DNA from: Caballeronia sp. INDeC2
Lineage (GTDB): Bacteria > Pseudomonadota > Gammaproteobacteria > Burkholderiales > Burkholderiaceae
NCBI RefSeq assembly: GCF_023631325.1
Contig: NZ_JALQDG010000027.1
Coordinates: forward strand, 186,001-250,000
Direction: 5' to 3'
DNA: 64,000 nucleotides
The notes beneath the pieces are model-generated. The model did no database searches. It saw only the letters and a list, made by a program, of their open reading frames with translations, and was not told where the DNA came from. Of this stretch, positions 35,415 to 43,403 are shown in pieces; position 1 is the stretch's first letter; every line of letters starts with the position of its first letter. The translations under genes were made by a program, and so were the position numbers.

Positions 35415-36989
35415 ATGACTTACACCGTTCCCTCCGATCCCGCGAGCCAGCCGATCAAACAGCGCGTGTTCGCGTTCGCGCTGATGTGCCTCGGCTTCTT
35501 CATGGCGACGCTGGATATCCAGATCGTGGCGTCGTCGCTGAAGGATATCGGCGGCGGATTGTCCGCGAGCCAGGACGAGCTGTCCTGGGTGCAGACGTCC
35601 TATCTGATCGCGGAGATTCTCGTCATTCCGATGTCCGGCTGGCTGTCGAAAGTGTTCTCCACGCGCTGGCTTTTCGTTGCATCGGCGGTCGGCTTCACGA
35701 TCACGAGCATGCTGTGCGGCATGGCGTGGGACATCAACTCGATGATCCTCTTTCGCGGACTGCAAGGCGCGCTCGGCGCCGCGATGATCCCGACCGTGTT
35801 CACGACCGCCTTCGTGATCTTCCCAGGCAAGCAGCGCTTGATTGCATCGACGACTATCGGTGCGCTGGCGTCGCTCGCGCCCGCAATCGGACCCGTGATC
35901 GGCGGATGGATCACCGATCAATGGTCGTGGCACTGGCTCTTCTATCTGAACGTCGCGCCGGGTCTCGTCGTCGCGCTGCTCGTGCCGAAGTACGTGAACA
36001 TCGACCAGCCCGATCTTTCGTTGCTGAAAAAAGGCGACTATCTCGGCATCGCGTTGATGTCGGGCTTTCTCGGCTGCCTGGAATACGTGCTAGAAGAAGG
36101 CCCGCGCAAGAACTGGTTCGGCGACGACGTGATCATCGCGTGTACGTGGATTTCGGCGATCTGCGGTTTCCTGTTCCTCGTGCACGCATTCACGGCGAAG
36201 GACCCGATCGTCGATCTGCGTGCGCTCGCGGTGCGCAACTTCGCGATCGGCAGTGTGCTGTCGTTCGTGACGGGCATCGGCATCTTCGTGTCGGTGTTCC
36301 TGACGCCGGTGTTTCTCGCTCGCGTGCGCGGCTTCGATTCGCTCGATACGGGTCTCGCGCTGCTGTCGGTCGGCTGTTTCCAGTTGCTTTCGATCGGCGT
36401 GTACGGCTTCGCGTCGCGTTTCATCGACATGCGCGTGCTGCTCGCATTCGGGCTCATCTGCTTCGGCGCGGGCTGCTACTTCTATACGCCGCTGACGCAC
36501 GATTGGGGCTGGCAACAGTTCCTTCTGCCTCAGGCGTTGCGCGGCATCGGTCAGCAATTCGCGGTGCCGCCCATCGTGACGATGGCGCTCGGTTCGCTGC
36601 CGCCGTCGCGGCTCAAATCGGCGAGCGGGCTTTTCAATCTGATGCGCAATCTCGGCGGCGCGATCGGTATCGCGGTCAGTGCGACGATGCTCAACGATCG
36701 GCTCAATCTGCATTACCTGCGACTGAACGAGAACGTGACGATCGGCCGCCCCGTCATCGACGATCTGCTGTCGCGCAGTTCCGCCCATCTCGCGTCCGTC
36801 GCGGGCGATGCGCTGGATGCGTCGCAGGCGGGTCTGGCATCGCTGCATGCGCTCGTGATGCGCGAAGCGCTCGTGCTGACCTTCGCCGATTGCTTCTACG
36901 TGCTCGCGCTGTGCTTTCTCTTCGGCCTGACGACGGTGATGTTCGCGAAGCCGATCACGAGCGCGCCGCCTTCCTCGGACGCGCATTGA
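35415..36989 (+). CDS. emrB: EmrB/QacA-type MFS drug efflux transporter (DHA2)
   Basis: Inner-membrane proton-drug antiporter with 14 predicted helices, 524 residues. DHA2 signatures are FALMCLGFFMATLDIQIVASSLKDIGGGLSASQDELSWVQTSYLIAEILVIPMSGWLS (motif D1/A region), FRGLQGALGAAMIPTVFTTAFVIFP and motif C ALASLAPAIGPVIGGWITDQWSWHWLFYLNVAPG. It starts ten bases after emrA and is followed 17 bases later by an outer-membrane factor gene, so the three form a complete envelope-spanning pump. Substrates are not predictable; hydrophobic drugs, phenolics or fatty acids are usual for this class. Confidence 0.93.
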   Translation: MTYTVPSDPASQPIKQRVFAFALMCLGFFMATLDIQIVASSLKDIGGGLSASQDELSWVQTSYLIAEILVIPMSGWLSKVFSTRWLFVASAVGFTITSMLCGMAWDINSMILFRGLQGALGAAMIPTVFTTAFVIFPGKQRLIASTTIGALASLAPAIGPVIGGWITDQWSWHWLFYLNVAPGLVVALLVPKYVNIDQPDLSLLKKGDYLGIALMSGFLGCLEYVLEEGPRKNWFGDDVIIACTWISAICGFLFLVHAFTAKDPIVDLRALAVRNFAIGSVLSFVTGIGIFVSVFLTPVFLARVRGFDSLDTGLALLSVGCFQLLSIGVYGFASRFIDMRVLLAFGLICFGAGCYFYTPLTHDWGWQQFLLPQALRGIGQQFAVPPIVTMALGSLPPSRLKSASGLFNLMRNLGGAIGIAVSATMLNDRLNLHYLRLNENVTIGRPVIDDLLSRSSAHLASVAGDALDASQAGLASLHALVMREALVLTFADCFYVLALCFLFGLTTVMFAKPITSAPPSSDAH

Positions 36990-37005
36990 AACGGATGCTT
37001 GGATC

Positions 37006-38469
37006 ATGAAGAAACTACTCGTGAACATGCTTGCGGGCGTGACGGTTCTGACGCTCGCCGCGTGCGCGGTGCAGCCCGAAACGCACGCCGATCTTCCGGC
37101 GACCGTGAACGCGAGCGCGCCCGCCGACTGGAGCGTCGATGTCCCGAAGCAGGCTATCGATCCCACCGCATGGTGGAATCAGTTCAACGATCTGGTCATG
37201 CATGAACTGGTCGCTTCGGTGTTGAACGACAACCTCGACGTGCAGGCGGCGATCGAGCGCGTGAAGCAGGCGGAGGCGATCACGACGCAACGCCGCGCGG
37301 CCTTGCTGCCGCAACTGGACGCAAACGCGGGCGGATCGTACTCACGTCAGAACACGCCGCCGCCGCTCGGCTATGTGAAGCAGGCGGGCTTCGGCCTAAC
37401 GCTTAACTGGACGCCCGATGTGTTCGGCGGCGAGCGCCTGGAATTGCTTGCATCGCAGGCGCAGCTCATCGGCCGTGAACATGCGGCGGATCAGATCAGG
37501 CTCGCGCTCGCCGCCGATACGGCCGCCGCGTATGTCGATCTGCGCTGGGCGCAAGCCGAACTGAAGATCCTGCGAGACAATCTGGAGATTCGCGAGCGCG
37601 CATTGAAGCTCACGCAACGTCGGCTGCAATACGGTCTCTCGACGAAGCTCGATGTCGCGCGCGCGCAGAATCAGTTGAGCGATCTGCAATCGCGCGTGCC
37701 CCGCACGCAGGCGACGATTCAACATCAACTGAGCCTGATCGCGGTGTATTCGGGCCGCACGCCGGAATCCGTCGACAAGCTGATGCTCGCGAATCCGGGC
37801 GACGCGCCCGTCATCCCGCTGCCGGCGAGCGGCGCGCCGCAGATGTTGCCGTCCGAAGCGTTGTTGCGCCGTCCCGATGTGCTCGCCGCATATGCGACCG
37901 TGCAGCAGCGCGCGGCGGAAGTCGGCGTCGCGCGTGCGGAGCGCTATCCGAAGTTTTCGCTGCGATTGACCGATGGCTTGCTCGCATCGTCGTATCTCGG
38001 CTTGCCGACGCTGACCGACAACCTGTTCTCGGCCGCGCTCAACGCAACGAGCCCAATTTTCAACGCCGGGCGCATCACGGCGGAGATCGAGCAGAACCGC
38101 AGCAGGATGCGCGAATCGGAACTGCGTCTGCGTCAGACGATGCTCGAAGCGCTGAAGGATGTCGAGGATACGCGCAGCGATCTCGTCAGCACGACCGAAT
38201 CGACCGCGCGCCTGACCGATGCGCTCTCGGCATCCGGCCAGTCGCTCACGCTGTCGACGCAGTTGTACAAGGGCGGCGCGGCCAGCTTTCTCGATGTGCT
38301 CGACGCCCAGCAATCGTATCTGCGCGATGCAGATGCATTGAATCAATCGAAGCGCGAACACGCGCTCGCGGCGGTGGCGCTGTATCGCTCGCTGGGCGGC
38401 GGCTGGAGCGTCACCGGCGACGACGACGTGATCAAAACCGCCAGCGATAAAACGGAGACGACGAAATGA
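37006..38469 (+). CDS. NodT-family outer-membrane efflux lipoprotein
   Basis: Outer-membrane channel of the RND/EmrAB type, 487 residues. The lipobox is visible in VTVLTLAACAVQPE, so the mature protein is lipid-anchored at Cys. OEP family features are PTAWWNQFNDLVMHELVASVLNDNLDVQAAIERVKQAEA, SLGLTLNWTPDVFGGERLELLASQAQL in modified form (KQAGFGLTLNWTPDVFGGERL), and the repeated second half EALLRRPDVLAAYATVQQRAAEVGVARAERYPKFSL and KGGAASFLDVLDAQQSYL. It follows emrB by 17 bases and overlaps the thioesterase gene by ATGA. Confidence 0.93.
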   Translation: MKKLLVNMLAGVTVLTLAACAVQPETHADLPATVNASAPADWSVDVPKQAIDPTAWWNQFNDLVMHELVASVLNDNLDVQAAIERVKQAEAITTQRRAALLPQLDANAGGSYSRQNTPPPLGYVKQAGFGLTLNWTPDVFGGERLELLASQAQLIGREHAADQIRLALAADTAAAYVDLRWAQAELKILRDNLEIRERALKLTQRRLQYGLSTKLDVARAQNQLSDLQSRVPRTQATIQHQLSLIAVYSGRTPESVDKLMLANPGDAPVIPLPASGAPQMLPSEALLRRPDVLAAYATVQQRAAEVGVARAERYPKFSLRLTDGLLASSYLGLPTLTDNLFSAALNATSPIFNAGRITAEIEQNRSRMRESELRLRQTMLEALKDVEDTRSDLVSTTESTARLTDALSASGQSLTLSTQLYKGGAASFLDVLDAQQSYLRDADALNQSKREHALAAVALYRSLGGGWSVTGDDDVIKTASDKTETTK

Positions 38470-38915
38470 GCCTGATCGAAGAAACCGCCGCCGGCCTGGA
38501 CGGTCTCGCGCAACTGCGCAAGCTGATCGCGTGTGGACGCAAGCCGGGCATCATGGTGTCGCTCAATTTCGAGTTCATCGAAGTGGAAGCGGGCAGGGCG
38601 GTGTTCGTGGGCGTGCCCGGCGATCACGCGTATAACCCGATCGGCACCGTGCACGGCGGCTATGCGGCGACGCTGCTCGATTCCGCCTGCGGATGCTCGG
38701 TGCATTCATGCCTGACGGCAACGCAAGCCTATACGACGCTCGACTTGAAAGTCGCGTATCACAAGGCGCTCACGCGCGATTCGGGTTTGCTGCGCGCGGA
38801 GGGACGCGTGCTGTCGATCGGACGCCGCGCCGCGTTCGCCGAAGCGACGCTCAGGGATGCGAGCGGCAGATTGTTCGCATCGGCGACATCGACGTTGCTC
38901 GTCATGGAGCGGTGA
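38466..38915 (+). CDS. PaaI-family thioesterase (hotdog fold)
   Basis: Acyl-CoA thioesterase-like protein of 149 residues. The hotdog core shows FIEVEAGRAVFVGVPGDHAYNPIGTVHGGYAATLLDSACGCSVHSCL, in which HGGYAATLLDSA is the PaaI/YbdB active-site helix. Next come TTLDLKVAYHKALTRDSGLLRAEGRVLSIGRRAAFAEATLRDASGRLFASATST. Its start overlaps the NodT gene stop, so it is translated with the efflux operon. Its substrate is unknown; coupling to efflux of an acyl or aryl compound is speculative. Confidence 0.9.
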   Translation: MSLIEETAAGLDGLAQLRKLIACGRKPGIMVSLNFEFIEVEAGRAVFVGVPGDHAYNPIGTVHGGYAATLLDSACGCSVHSCLTATQAYTTLDLKVAYHKALTRDSGLLRAEGRVLSIGRRAAFAEATLRDASGRLFASATSTLLVMER

Positions 38916-38917
38916 CA

Positions 38918-38955
38918 GAAAAAGCCCGGTTCCTGGCCGCGAGAAACCGGGCTGT
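38918..38955 (-). terminator. Rho-independent terminator for the aminotransferase gene
   Basis: AGCCCGGTT (38923-38931) pairs exactly with AACCGGGCT (38945-38953). On the minus strand it is followed by TTTTTCTG, so it ends the transaminase transcript. It may also block read-through from the efflux operon on the other strand. Confidence 0.85.
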
Positions 38956-38975
38956 CGGCTCGGCGAGAAAAGCGC

Positions 38976-40304
38976 TTATTTCACGCTTTCCAGCGCCTTC
39001 CTAACTGTGCCGAAGATCTGATCGATCTGATCGTCTTCGATGATAAGCGGCGGCGAGAACGCGAGGATATCGCCGGTATAGCGCACGAGCACGCCCGCCT
39101 CGAAGCACTTGACGAACACTTCATACGCACGCGCGCCGGGTGCGCGGTCGCGCGAATCGAGCTCGATGCCCGCAACGAGCCCGAGATTGCGGATGTCCTT
39201 CACGAACGGCGCATCACGCAACGCGTGCGCGGCGCTTTCGAACTTCTCGGCCTTCGACGCCGCGCGCTCGAACAGCTTGTCGCGCTGATACAGATCGAGC
39301 GTCGCAATGGCCGCGGCGGTCGCGACCGGGTGCGCCGAATACGTATAACCGTGGAACAGTTCGATGGCGTTTGCGGCGCCCGCATCGACGACCGTGTCGT
39401 GCACGTTGCGATGCGCGGCGACTGCGCCCATCGGAATGGTCGCGTTGTTGATCGCCTTGGCCATCGTGATGAGGTCGGGCGTCACGCCGAAGTACTCGCT
39501 CGCCGTCGCTTTGCCCAAACGTCCGAAGCCGGTGATGACCTCATCGAAAATCAGCAGAATGCCGTACTTCGTGCAGATGTCGCGCAGCTTCTGCAAATAG
39601 CCTTGCGGCGGCACGAGCACGCCCGTTGAACCGGCGAGCGGCTCGACGATCACGGCCGCGATCGTCGACGGATCGTGCAGCGTGACGATGCGTTCCAGAT
39701 CCTCGGCGAGATGCGCGCCCCATGCGGGCTGGCCCTTCGTGAACGCGTTATGCGCGAGATCGTGCGTATGCGGCAGATGATCGACCGAGGGCAACAGTGC
39801 GCCCGAGAACGTCTTGCGATTCGGTGCGATGCCGCCGACCGAAATGCCGCCGAAGCCGACGCCGTGATAACCGCGCTCGCGACCGATCAGGCGCGTGCGC
39901 TGGCCTTCGCCGCGCGCGCGGTGATAGGCGAGCGCGATCTTGAGCGCGGTATCGACCGACTCCGAGCCCGAGTTCGTGAAGAAGATGCGGTCGAGCCCTT
40001 CGGGCATCAGATCGGCGACCTTGCTCGCGGCTTCGAAGGCGAGCGGGTGACCCATCTGGAAAGTCGGCGCGAAGTCGAGCGTCGACAGCGCCTTCTGCAC
40101 CGCATCGACGATCTCGTCCCGGCAATGGCCCGCGTTCACACACCAGAGGCCCGCCGTGCCGTCTAGCACTTCGCGTCCATCGGTCGAGCGGTAATACATG
40201 CCCTTCGCGCTTTCGAGCAGACGCGGCGCGGCCTTGAACTGGCGATTGGCGGTGAACGGCATCCAGAACGACGAAAGGTCGTCGATGACGGGGCGAGCAT
40301 TCAT
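38976..40304 (-). CDS. Omega-amino acid:pyruvate aminotransferase (beta-alanine transaminase type)
   Basis: Class III PLP-dependent transaminase of 442 residues. It closely resembles Pseudomonas omega-amino acid:pyruvate aminotransferase, which converts beta-alanine and pyruvate to malonate semialdehyde and alanine. Features include LSSFWMPFTANRQFKAAPRLLESAKGMYY, GTAGLWCVNAGHCR, the phosphate-binding FFTNSGSESVDTALKIALAYHRARGEGQRTRLIGRERGYHGVGFGGISVGGI and IFDEVITGFGR (Asp254). The PLP lysine is Lys283 in DLITMAKAINNATIPMGAV. It is divergent from a MocR regulator and ends at a strong terminator. Beta-alanine is the end product of the pyrimidine operon at 18.8-26 kb, so the two regions are plausibly linked. 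Confidence 0.9.
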   Translation of the reverse strand: MNARPVIDDLSSFWMPFTANRQFKAAPRLLESAKGMYYRSTDGREVLDGTAGLWCVNAGHCRDEIVDAVQKALSTLDFAPTFQMGHPLAFEAASKVADLMPEGLDRIFFTNSGSESVDTALKIALAYHRARGEGQRTRLIGRERGYHGVGFGGISVGGIAPNRKTFSGALLPSVDHLPHTHDLAHNAFTKGQPAWGAHLAEDLERIVTLHDPSTIAAVIVEPLAGSTGVLVPPQGYLQKLRDICTKYGILLIFDEVITGFGRLGKATASEYFGVTPDLITMAKAINNATIPMGAVAAHRNVHDTVVDAGAANAIELFHGYTYSAHPVATAAAIATLDLYQRDKLFERAASKAEKFESAAHALRDAPFVKDIRNLGLVAGIELDSRDRAPGARAYEVFVKCFEAGVLVRYTGDILAFSPPLIIEDDQIDQIFGTVRKALESVK

Positions 40305-40337
40305 GGCAGGTCTCCTCCTCGGAAAGAACGGTCACTC

Positions 40338-40423
40338 ACTGTATTCCTCCGCAAAATTACGCGGCATAGACAGTTGGATCACTGCGCTGCCAACTGTGCT
40401 GGCAAAATGCTGAAAACTGTATT
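40338..40423. promoter_or_regulatory. Candidate MocR binding region between transaminase and regulator genes
   Basis: CAGTTGG (40371-40377) and CCAACTG (40390-40396) form a perfect inverted repeat with a 12-base spacer. ACTGTATT occurs as a direct repeat at 40338-40345 and 40416-40423. MocR proteins commonly bind paired direct or inverted repeats in such divergent gaps. Assignment to this regulator is inference. Confidence 0.45.
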
Positions 40424-40458
40424 GGCCGATGCTTGTCGGCCACGCTAACCTCGAAGCC

Positions 40459-41874
40459 ATGATCGAACTCAAGCTGGAGCGCGGCACGCGGCAAACGCCG
40501 ACGCTCGTCGAACAACTGGTGCGCGCGTTTTCCTCGGCCATCCAAGAGCAGACGCTGCGCGCGGGCGCGCTCTTGCCTTCGGTGCGGCGTCTCGCCGAGG
40601 CCGAGGGTCTCAGCACGTTCACGGTGACCGAAGCGTATGGCAGGCTCGTGTCGATGGGCCTCGTCACCGCGCGGCGCGGCTCGGGCTATCGCGTGGCCGC
40701 GCGCGGGCGCAGCGAGCGCGTTAGAGCCGTCGAATGGCAGCCGCCGAGCCTCACCGCGACGTGGCTTCTGTCGGACGTATTCGCCGATTATTCCGTGCCC
40801 ATCAAATCCGGCTGCGGCTGGCTGCCGAACGAATGGGTCAACGAGAGCGGCTTGCAACATGCGCTGCGCGCGGTGAGCCGCGTGCCGGCGGCGCGCATCG
40901 CGGATTACGGACATCCGTATGGCTTCGTGCCGCTGCGCGAGCGCATCGCGGAGCAGATGGACCGTCACGGCTTGCCGGTCGATGCCGCGTCGAATGTGCT
41001 GTTGACCGCGGGCGCGACGCAGGCGCTCGATCTCATCGTGCGCACGCTGTTGCGTCCGAGCGATGCGGTCGTCGTCGAAGATCCGGGCTACTGCAATCTG
41101 CTGCAGATTCTGCGGCTCGCCGGGCTACAGGTGCATGGCGTGCCGCGCACCGCCGCCGGCATCGATACGGACGTGTTCGAGCGCATCGTCATCGAGCATC
41201 GGCCGAAAGCGGTCTTTCTCAACACGACCTTGCAGAATCCCACGGGCGCGACCTTCGGCATGGCGTCGGCGTTTCGTCTGATGCAGATCGCGGAGCGCCA
41301 CGGACTGTGGGTCGTCGAGGACGATGTGAACCGCGAACTCGCGCCGCCCGGCGCGCCGTTGCTCGCGGCGATGGAAGGGCTGAGCCGCGTGCTGTACGTC
41401 GGCGGCTTCGCGAAGACGATCACGCCCGCGCTGCGCTGCGGCTATGTCGTCGCCGAGCGAGATGTGCTGCGCGAGCTGGCGCGCACGAAGATGGCAGTGG
41501 GACTGACGTCATCGGAGGCGACGGAGCGCATCGTCGAGAAAGTGCTGACGGAAGGGCGCTATGCGCGGCATGTGGAATTCGTCGTAGAGAAGCTGAAGGA
41601 TGCGCATGCGCTCGTGGAGGATCGCATGGACGCATTGGGCATCGAACTCTTCCGGCGTCCGCGTGCGGGCCTCTTCGTGTGGGGTGCGTTGCCGATCGAT
41701 CCGGCGAAAGAAAGTGCAGTCGCGACCCGCGCGCTGGAGCACGGCATATGGCTCGCGCCCGGTTCGTATTTCCGTCCCGACGATGCGCAAAGCGCGTGCT
41801 TCAGATTCAACGTCCCTTATTCCGTCGACGACGCGCTTTGGACTTTTTTAGAAACTACGATCAGAGATTTTTAA
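40459..41874 (+). CDS. MocR-type PLP-dependent transcriptional regulator
   Basis: GntR-type winged helix fused to an aminotransferase fold, 471 residues. The DNA-binding part covers about residues 12-80 (LVEQLVRAFSSAIQEQTLRAGALLPSVRRLAEAEGLSTFTVTEAYGRLVSMGLVTARRGSGYRV). The fold-type I PLP domain covers about 110-470, with TAGATQALDLIVRTLLRPSDAVVVEDPGYCNLLQILRLAG, NTTLQNPTGATF, and the PLP lysine 319 in VLYVGGFAKTITPALRCGYV. I chose the ATG at 40459; an in-frame ATG at 40429 would add ten residues. It is divergent from the omega-amino acid transaminase gene and probably regulates it. Confidence 0.9.
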   Translation: MIELKLERGTRQTPTLVEQLVRAFSSAIQEQTLRAGALLPSVRRLAEAEGLSTFTVTEAYGRLVSMGLVTARRGSGYRVAARGRSERVRAVEWQPPSLTATWLLSDVFADYSVPIKSGCGWLPNEWVNESGLQHALRAVSRVPAARIADYGHPYGFVPLRERIAEQMDRHGLPVDAASNVLLTAGATQALDLIVRTLLRPSDAVVVEDPGYCNLLQILRLAGLQVHGVPRTAAGIDTDVFERIVIEHRPKAVFLNTTLQNPTGATFGMASAFRLMQIAERHGLWVVEDDVNRELAPPGAPLLAAMEGLSRVLYVGGFAKTITPALRCGYVVAERDVLRELARTKMAVGLTSSEATERIVEKVLTEGRYARHVEFVVEKLKDAHALVEDRMDALGIELFRRPRAGLFVWGALPIDPAKESAVATRALEHGIWLAPGSYFRPDDAQSACFRFNVPYSVDDALWTFLETTIRDF

Positions 41875-41875
41875 A

Positions 41876-41907
41876 GCGGACACGACGAATCGATTCATCG
41901 CGTCCGC
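41876..41907 (-). terminator. Hairpin terminator between convergent genes
   Basis: GCGGAC and GTCCGC enclose a long nearly self-complementary centre (CGACGAATCGATTCATCG). On the minus strand it is followed by TTTAAAAA, so it most likely ends the small secreted-protein gene; it may also serve the MocR gene. Confidence 0.6.
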
Positions 41908-41914
41908 CCGAATC

Positions 41915-42175
41915 TTATTGCGCGACTTGCGACGAAGCCGATGCGGAAACCTGTCCGCGCTGATTCTGCGCAGTGCGTTCCGTATTGCCGAAATCACCGC
42001 GCCCTTGCGCGGCTTCTTCCGCCGCGAAGGTTTGCGCGCTGACGCCGTGCTGCGAAGCAGGCGCACCGACATCGGGACGATAATGCGGCGCCGGGCCATA
42101 ACCGCTTGCAAATGCCGAACCGGCAAAGAGAGAACTCAATGCAATAGCAAAGCCCACTACGAGACGTGTGTTCAC
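41915..42175 (-). CDS. Small secreted protein, 86 residues
   Basis: Unknown function. A clear Sec signal peptide (MNTRLVVGFAIALSSLFAGSAFA, cleavage after about residue 23) is followed by a short, disordered, Gln/Ala/Ser-rich mature part (SGYGPAPHYRPDVGAPASQHGVSAQTFAAEEAAQGRGDFGNTERTAQNQRG). It starts with GTG, supported by GGAG eight bases upstream. It resembles the small DUF4148-like exported proteins common in this lineage but lacks their TRAQVRAEL core. It converges on the MocR gene. Confidence 0.72.
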   Translation of the reverse strand: MNTRLVVGFAIALSSLFAGSAFASGYGPAPHYRPDVGAPASQHGVSAQTFAAEEAAQGRGDFGNTERTAQNQRGQVSASASSQVAQ

Positions 42176-42352
42176 GAGATTGCTCCGACGAATATGAGGA
42201 GGTGCGGTTGTCGGTCAACGACAACCACAGTCGGAGAAAAGTGTCGTTCGTAACGAAACGCCCCCGACTTGTGAACGCAGTGTAGAAGGACTGAGCCGCT
42301 TTTTAATCGCACGAAAAGCCAATTGAGTTTTCGGCGATCTCAAACAATGGGA

Positions 42353-42613
42353 TTACACGACGGCGACCTTTAGCAAGCGCCTCGTTCGCGACGCGGCGAG
42401 ATGTGCCCGCAGATGCTCGCAGACGTCTTTCCGGCGCACCGCATTGAGCGGATCGCACAGACGAATCGTGAGCGTCGAGGTTTCCATGTGATTCGAGCCG
42501 GCCGCCGGCGCTTCCCAAAGCACGACCGTGAAATTGCCGTCGGAGACTTGAACGATCTGAAAGCGCGCGATATCGATTTTCATCAGCTCGTGTGGTTCGA
42601 TCGAATGATGCAT
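42353..42613 (-). CDS. Hypothetical protein, 86 residues
   Basis: Not recognised. Reads MHHSIEPHELMKIDIARFQIVQVSDGNFTVVLWEAPAAGSNHMETSTLTIRLCDPLNAVRRKDVCEHLRAHLAASRTRRLLKVAVV, a small alpha/beta-looking cytoplasmic protein. The start at 42613 has a GAGGA ribosome site five bases upstream; the longer frame to 42694 lacks one, and a start at 42583 is also possible. It lies alone between the small secreted protein and the H-NS gene, all on the minus strand, with more than 120 bases on each side. Confidence 0.62.
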   Translation of the reverse strand: MHHSIEPHELMKIDIARFQIVQVSDGNFTVVLWEAPAAGSNHMETSTLTIRLCDPLNAVRRKDVCEHLRAHLAASRTRRLLKVAVV

Positions 42614-42742
42614 GATGTCCTCGGCGCTCTCGGCAGGTGTGTTGTGATATACGCAAGCACCATGCCGACACCAAAGGCCTTCGTGGGCGCGCAACGCTTG
42701 TCGCGCACCCGTGTCGATTCTTCCGTGCCTTGCTAAAAAAGG

Positions 42743-43363
42743 CTAATTCGATGCCGATGCGCTGTCAGCCGACGCATTCGCATTGTTCGGCTCAGGCACA
42801 GCCGCGGGAGCAGCGCTCGCCGATTTCGCGGTACGTTTGCGCGGCGCGCTGCGCTTTGCGGCCGGCTTGTCCGAAGTCGTTTTCTTCGCGGCAGTCGCCG
42901 CGGTTTTTTTCTTCGCCGCGGGCGCGCTCGTTTGCGCTGTTTTCGTTTTCTTCGCAGCGACTTTCTTGCTGGCCACCTTCGGCTTGACCGCTTTCTCCGC
43001 GCCTTGCGCATCGATCAGAAACTTGCTGCGATCCTTCACATTGGCGATCCACGCAGGCGGGCGGGCCCAGCCGCTCCAGGTCTCACCGGTCTTCGGATTG
43101 CGATATTTCGCGGGCAGCTTGCCCTTTTTCGCGAGCTTCGTCATCGCCTGGTGGCGACCCGCTGGCGCGGGCAACGCGACCTTCGGCTTCGCGGCGCGTT
43201 TGACCTTCTTGCCGTGCCGATCGATATCCGCGGTCGTGAGGCCGTGCCTCTCCATCATCGCGCGGATATCGTCGAGCACGGCTTGCGCGCGTTTCGCGAT
43301 CAATTGCTCGGCCTGCGCCTGCAGTTTCTTCAGTTTTGCTTGCACTTGCTTGAGTGTCGCCAT
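42743..43363 (-). CDS. H-NS-family nucleoid protein with histone-H1-like tail
   Basis: DNA-binding nucleoid protein of 206 residues, about twice the usual length for this family. Residues 1-60 form the oligomerising coiled coil (LKQVQAKLKKLQAQAEQLIAKRAQAVLDDIRAMMERHGLT). The H-NS DNA-binding domain follows at about 75-105 (LPAKYRNPKTGETWSGWARPPAWIANVKDR). The rest, about 115-206, is a low-complexity Lys/Ala/Pro/Ser tail with repeated AAKK-type units, ending in an acidic-neutral stretch. Such tails are typical of histone H1-like bacterial proteins. It should bind AT-rich DNA and silence genes, with the tail adding non-specific DNA contacts. It is monocistronic. Confidence 0.9.
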   Translation of the reverse strand: MATLKQVQAKLKKLQAQAEQLIAKRAQAVLDDIRAMMERHGLTTADIDRHGKKVKRAAKPKVALPAPAGRHQAMTKLAKKGKLPAKYRNPKTGETWSGWARPPAWIANVKDRSKFLIDAQGAEKAVKPKVASKKVAAKKTKTAQTSAPAAKKKTAATAAKKTTSDKPAAKRSAPRKRTAKSASAAPAAVPEPNNANASADSASASN

Positions 43364-43403
43364 CGTTGCTCCTCTTTGTCGCTTGTGGGTAGTCGTCAGG
43401 ACG

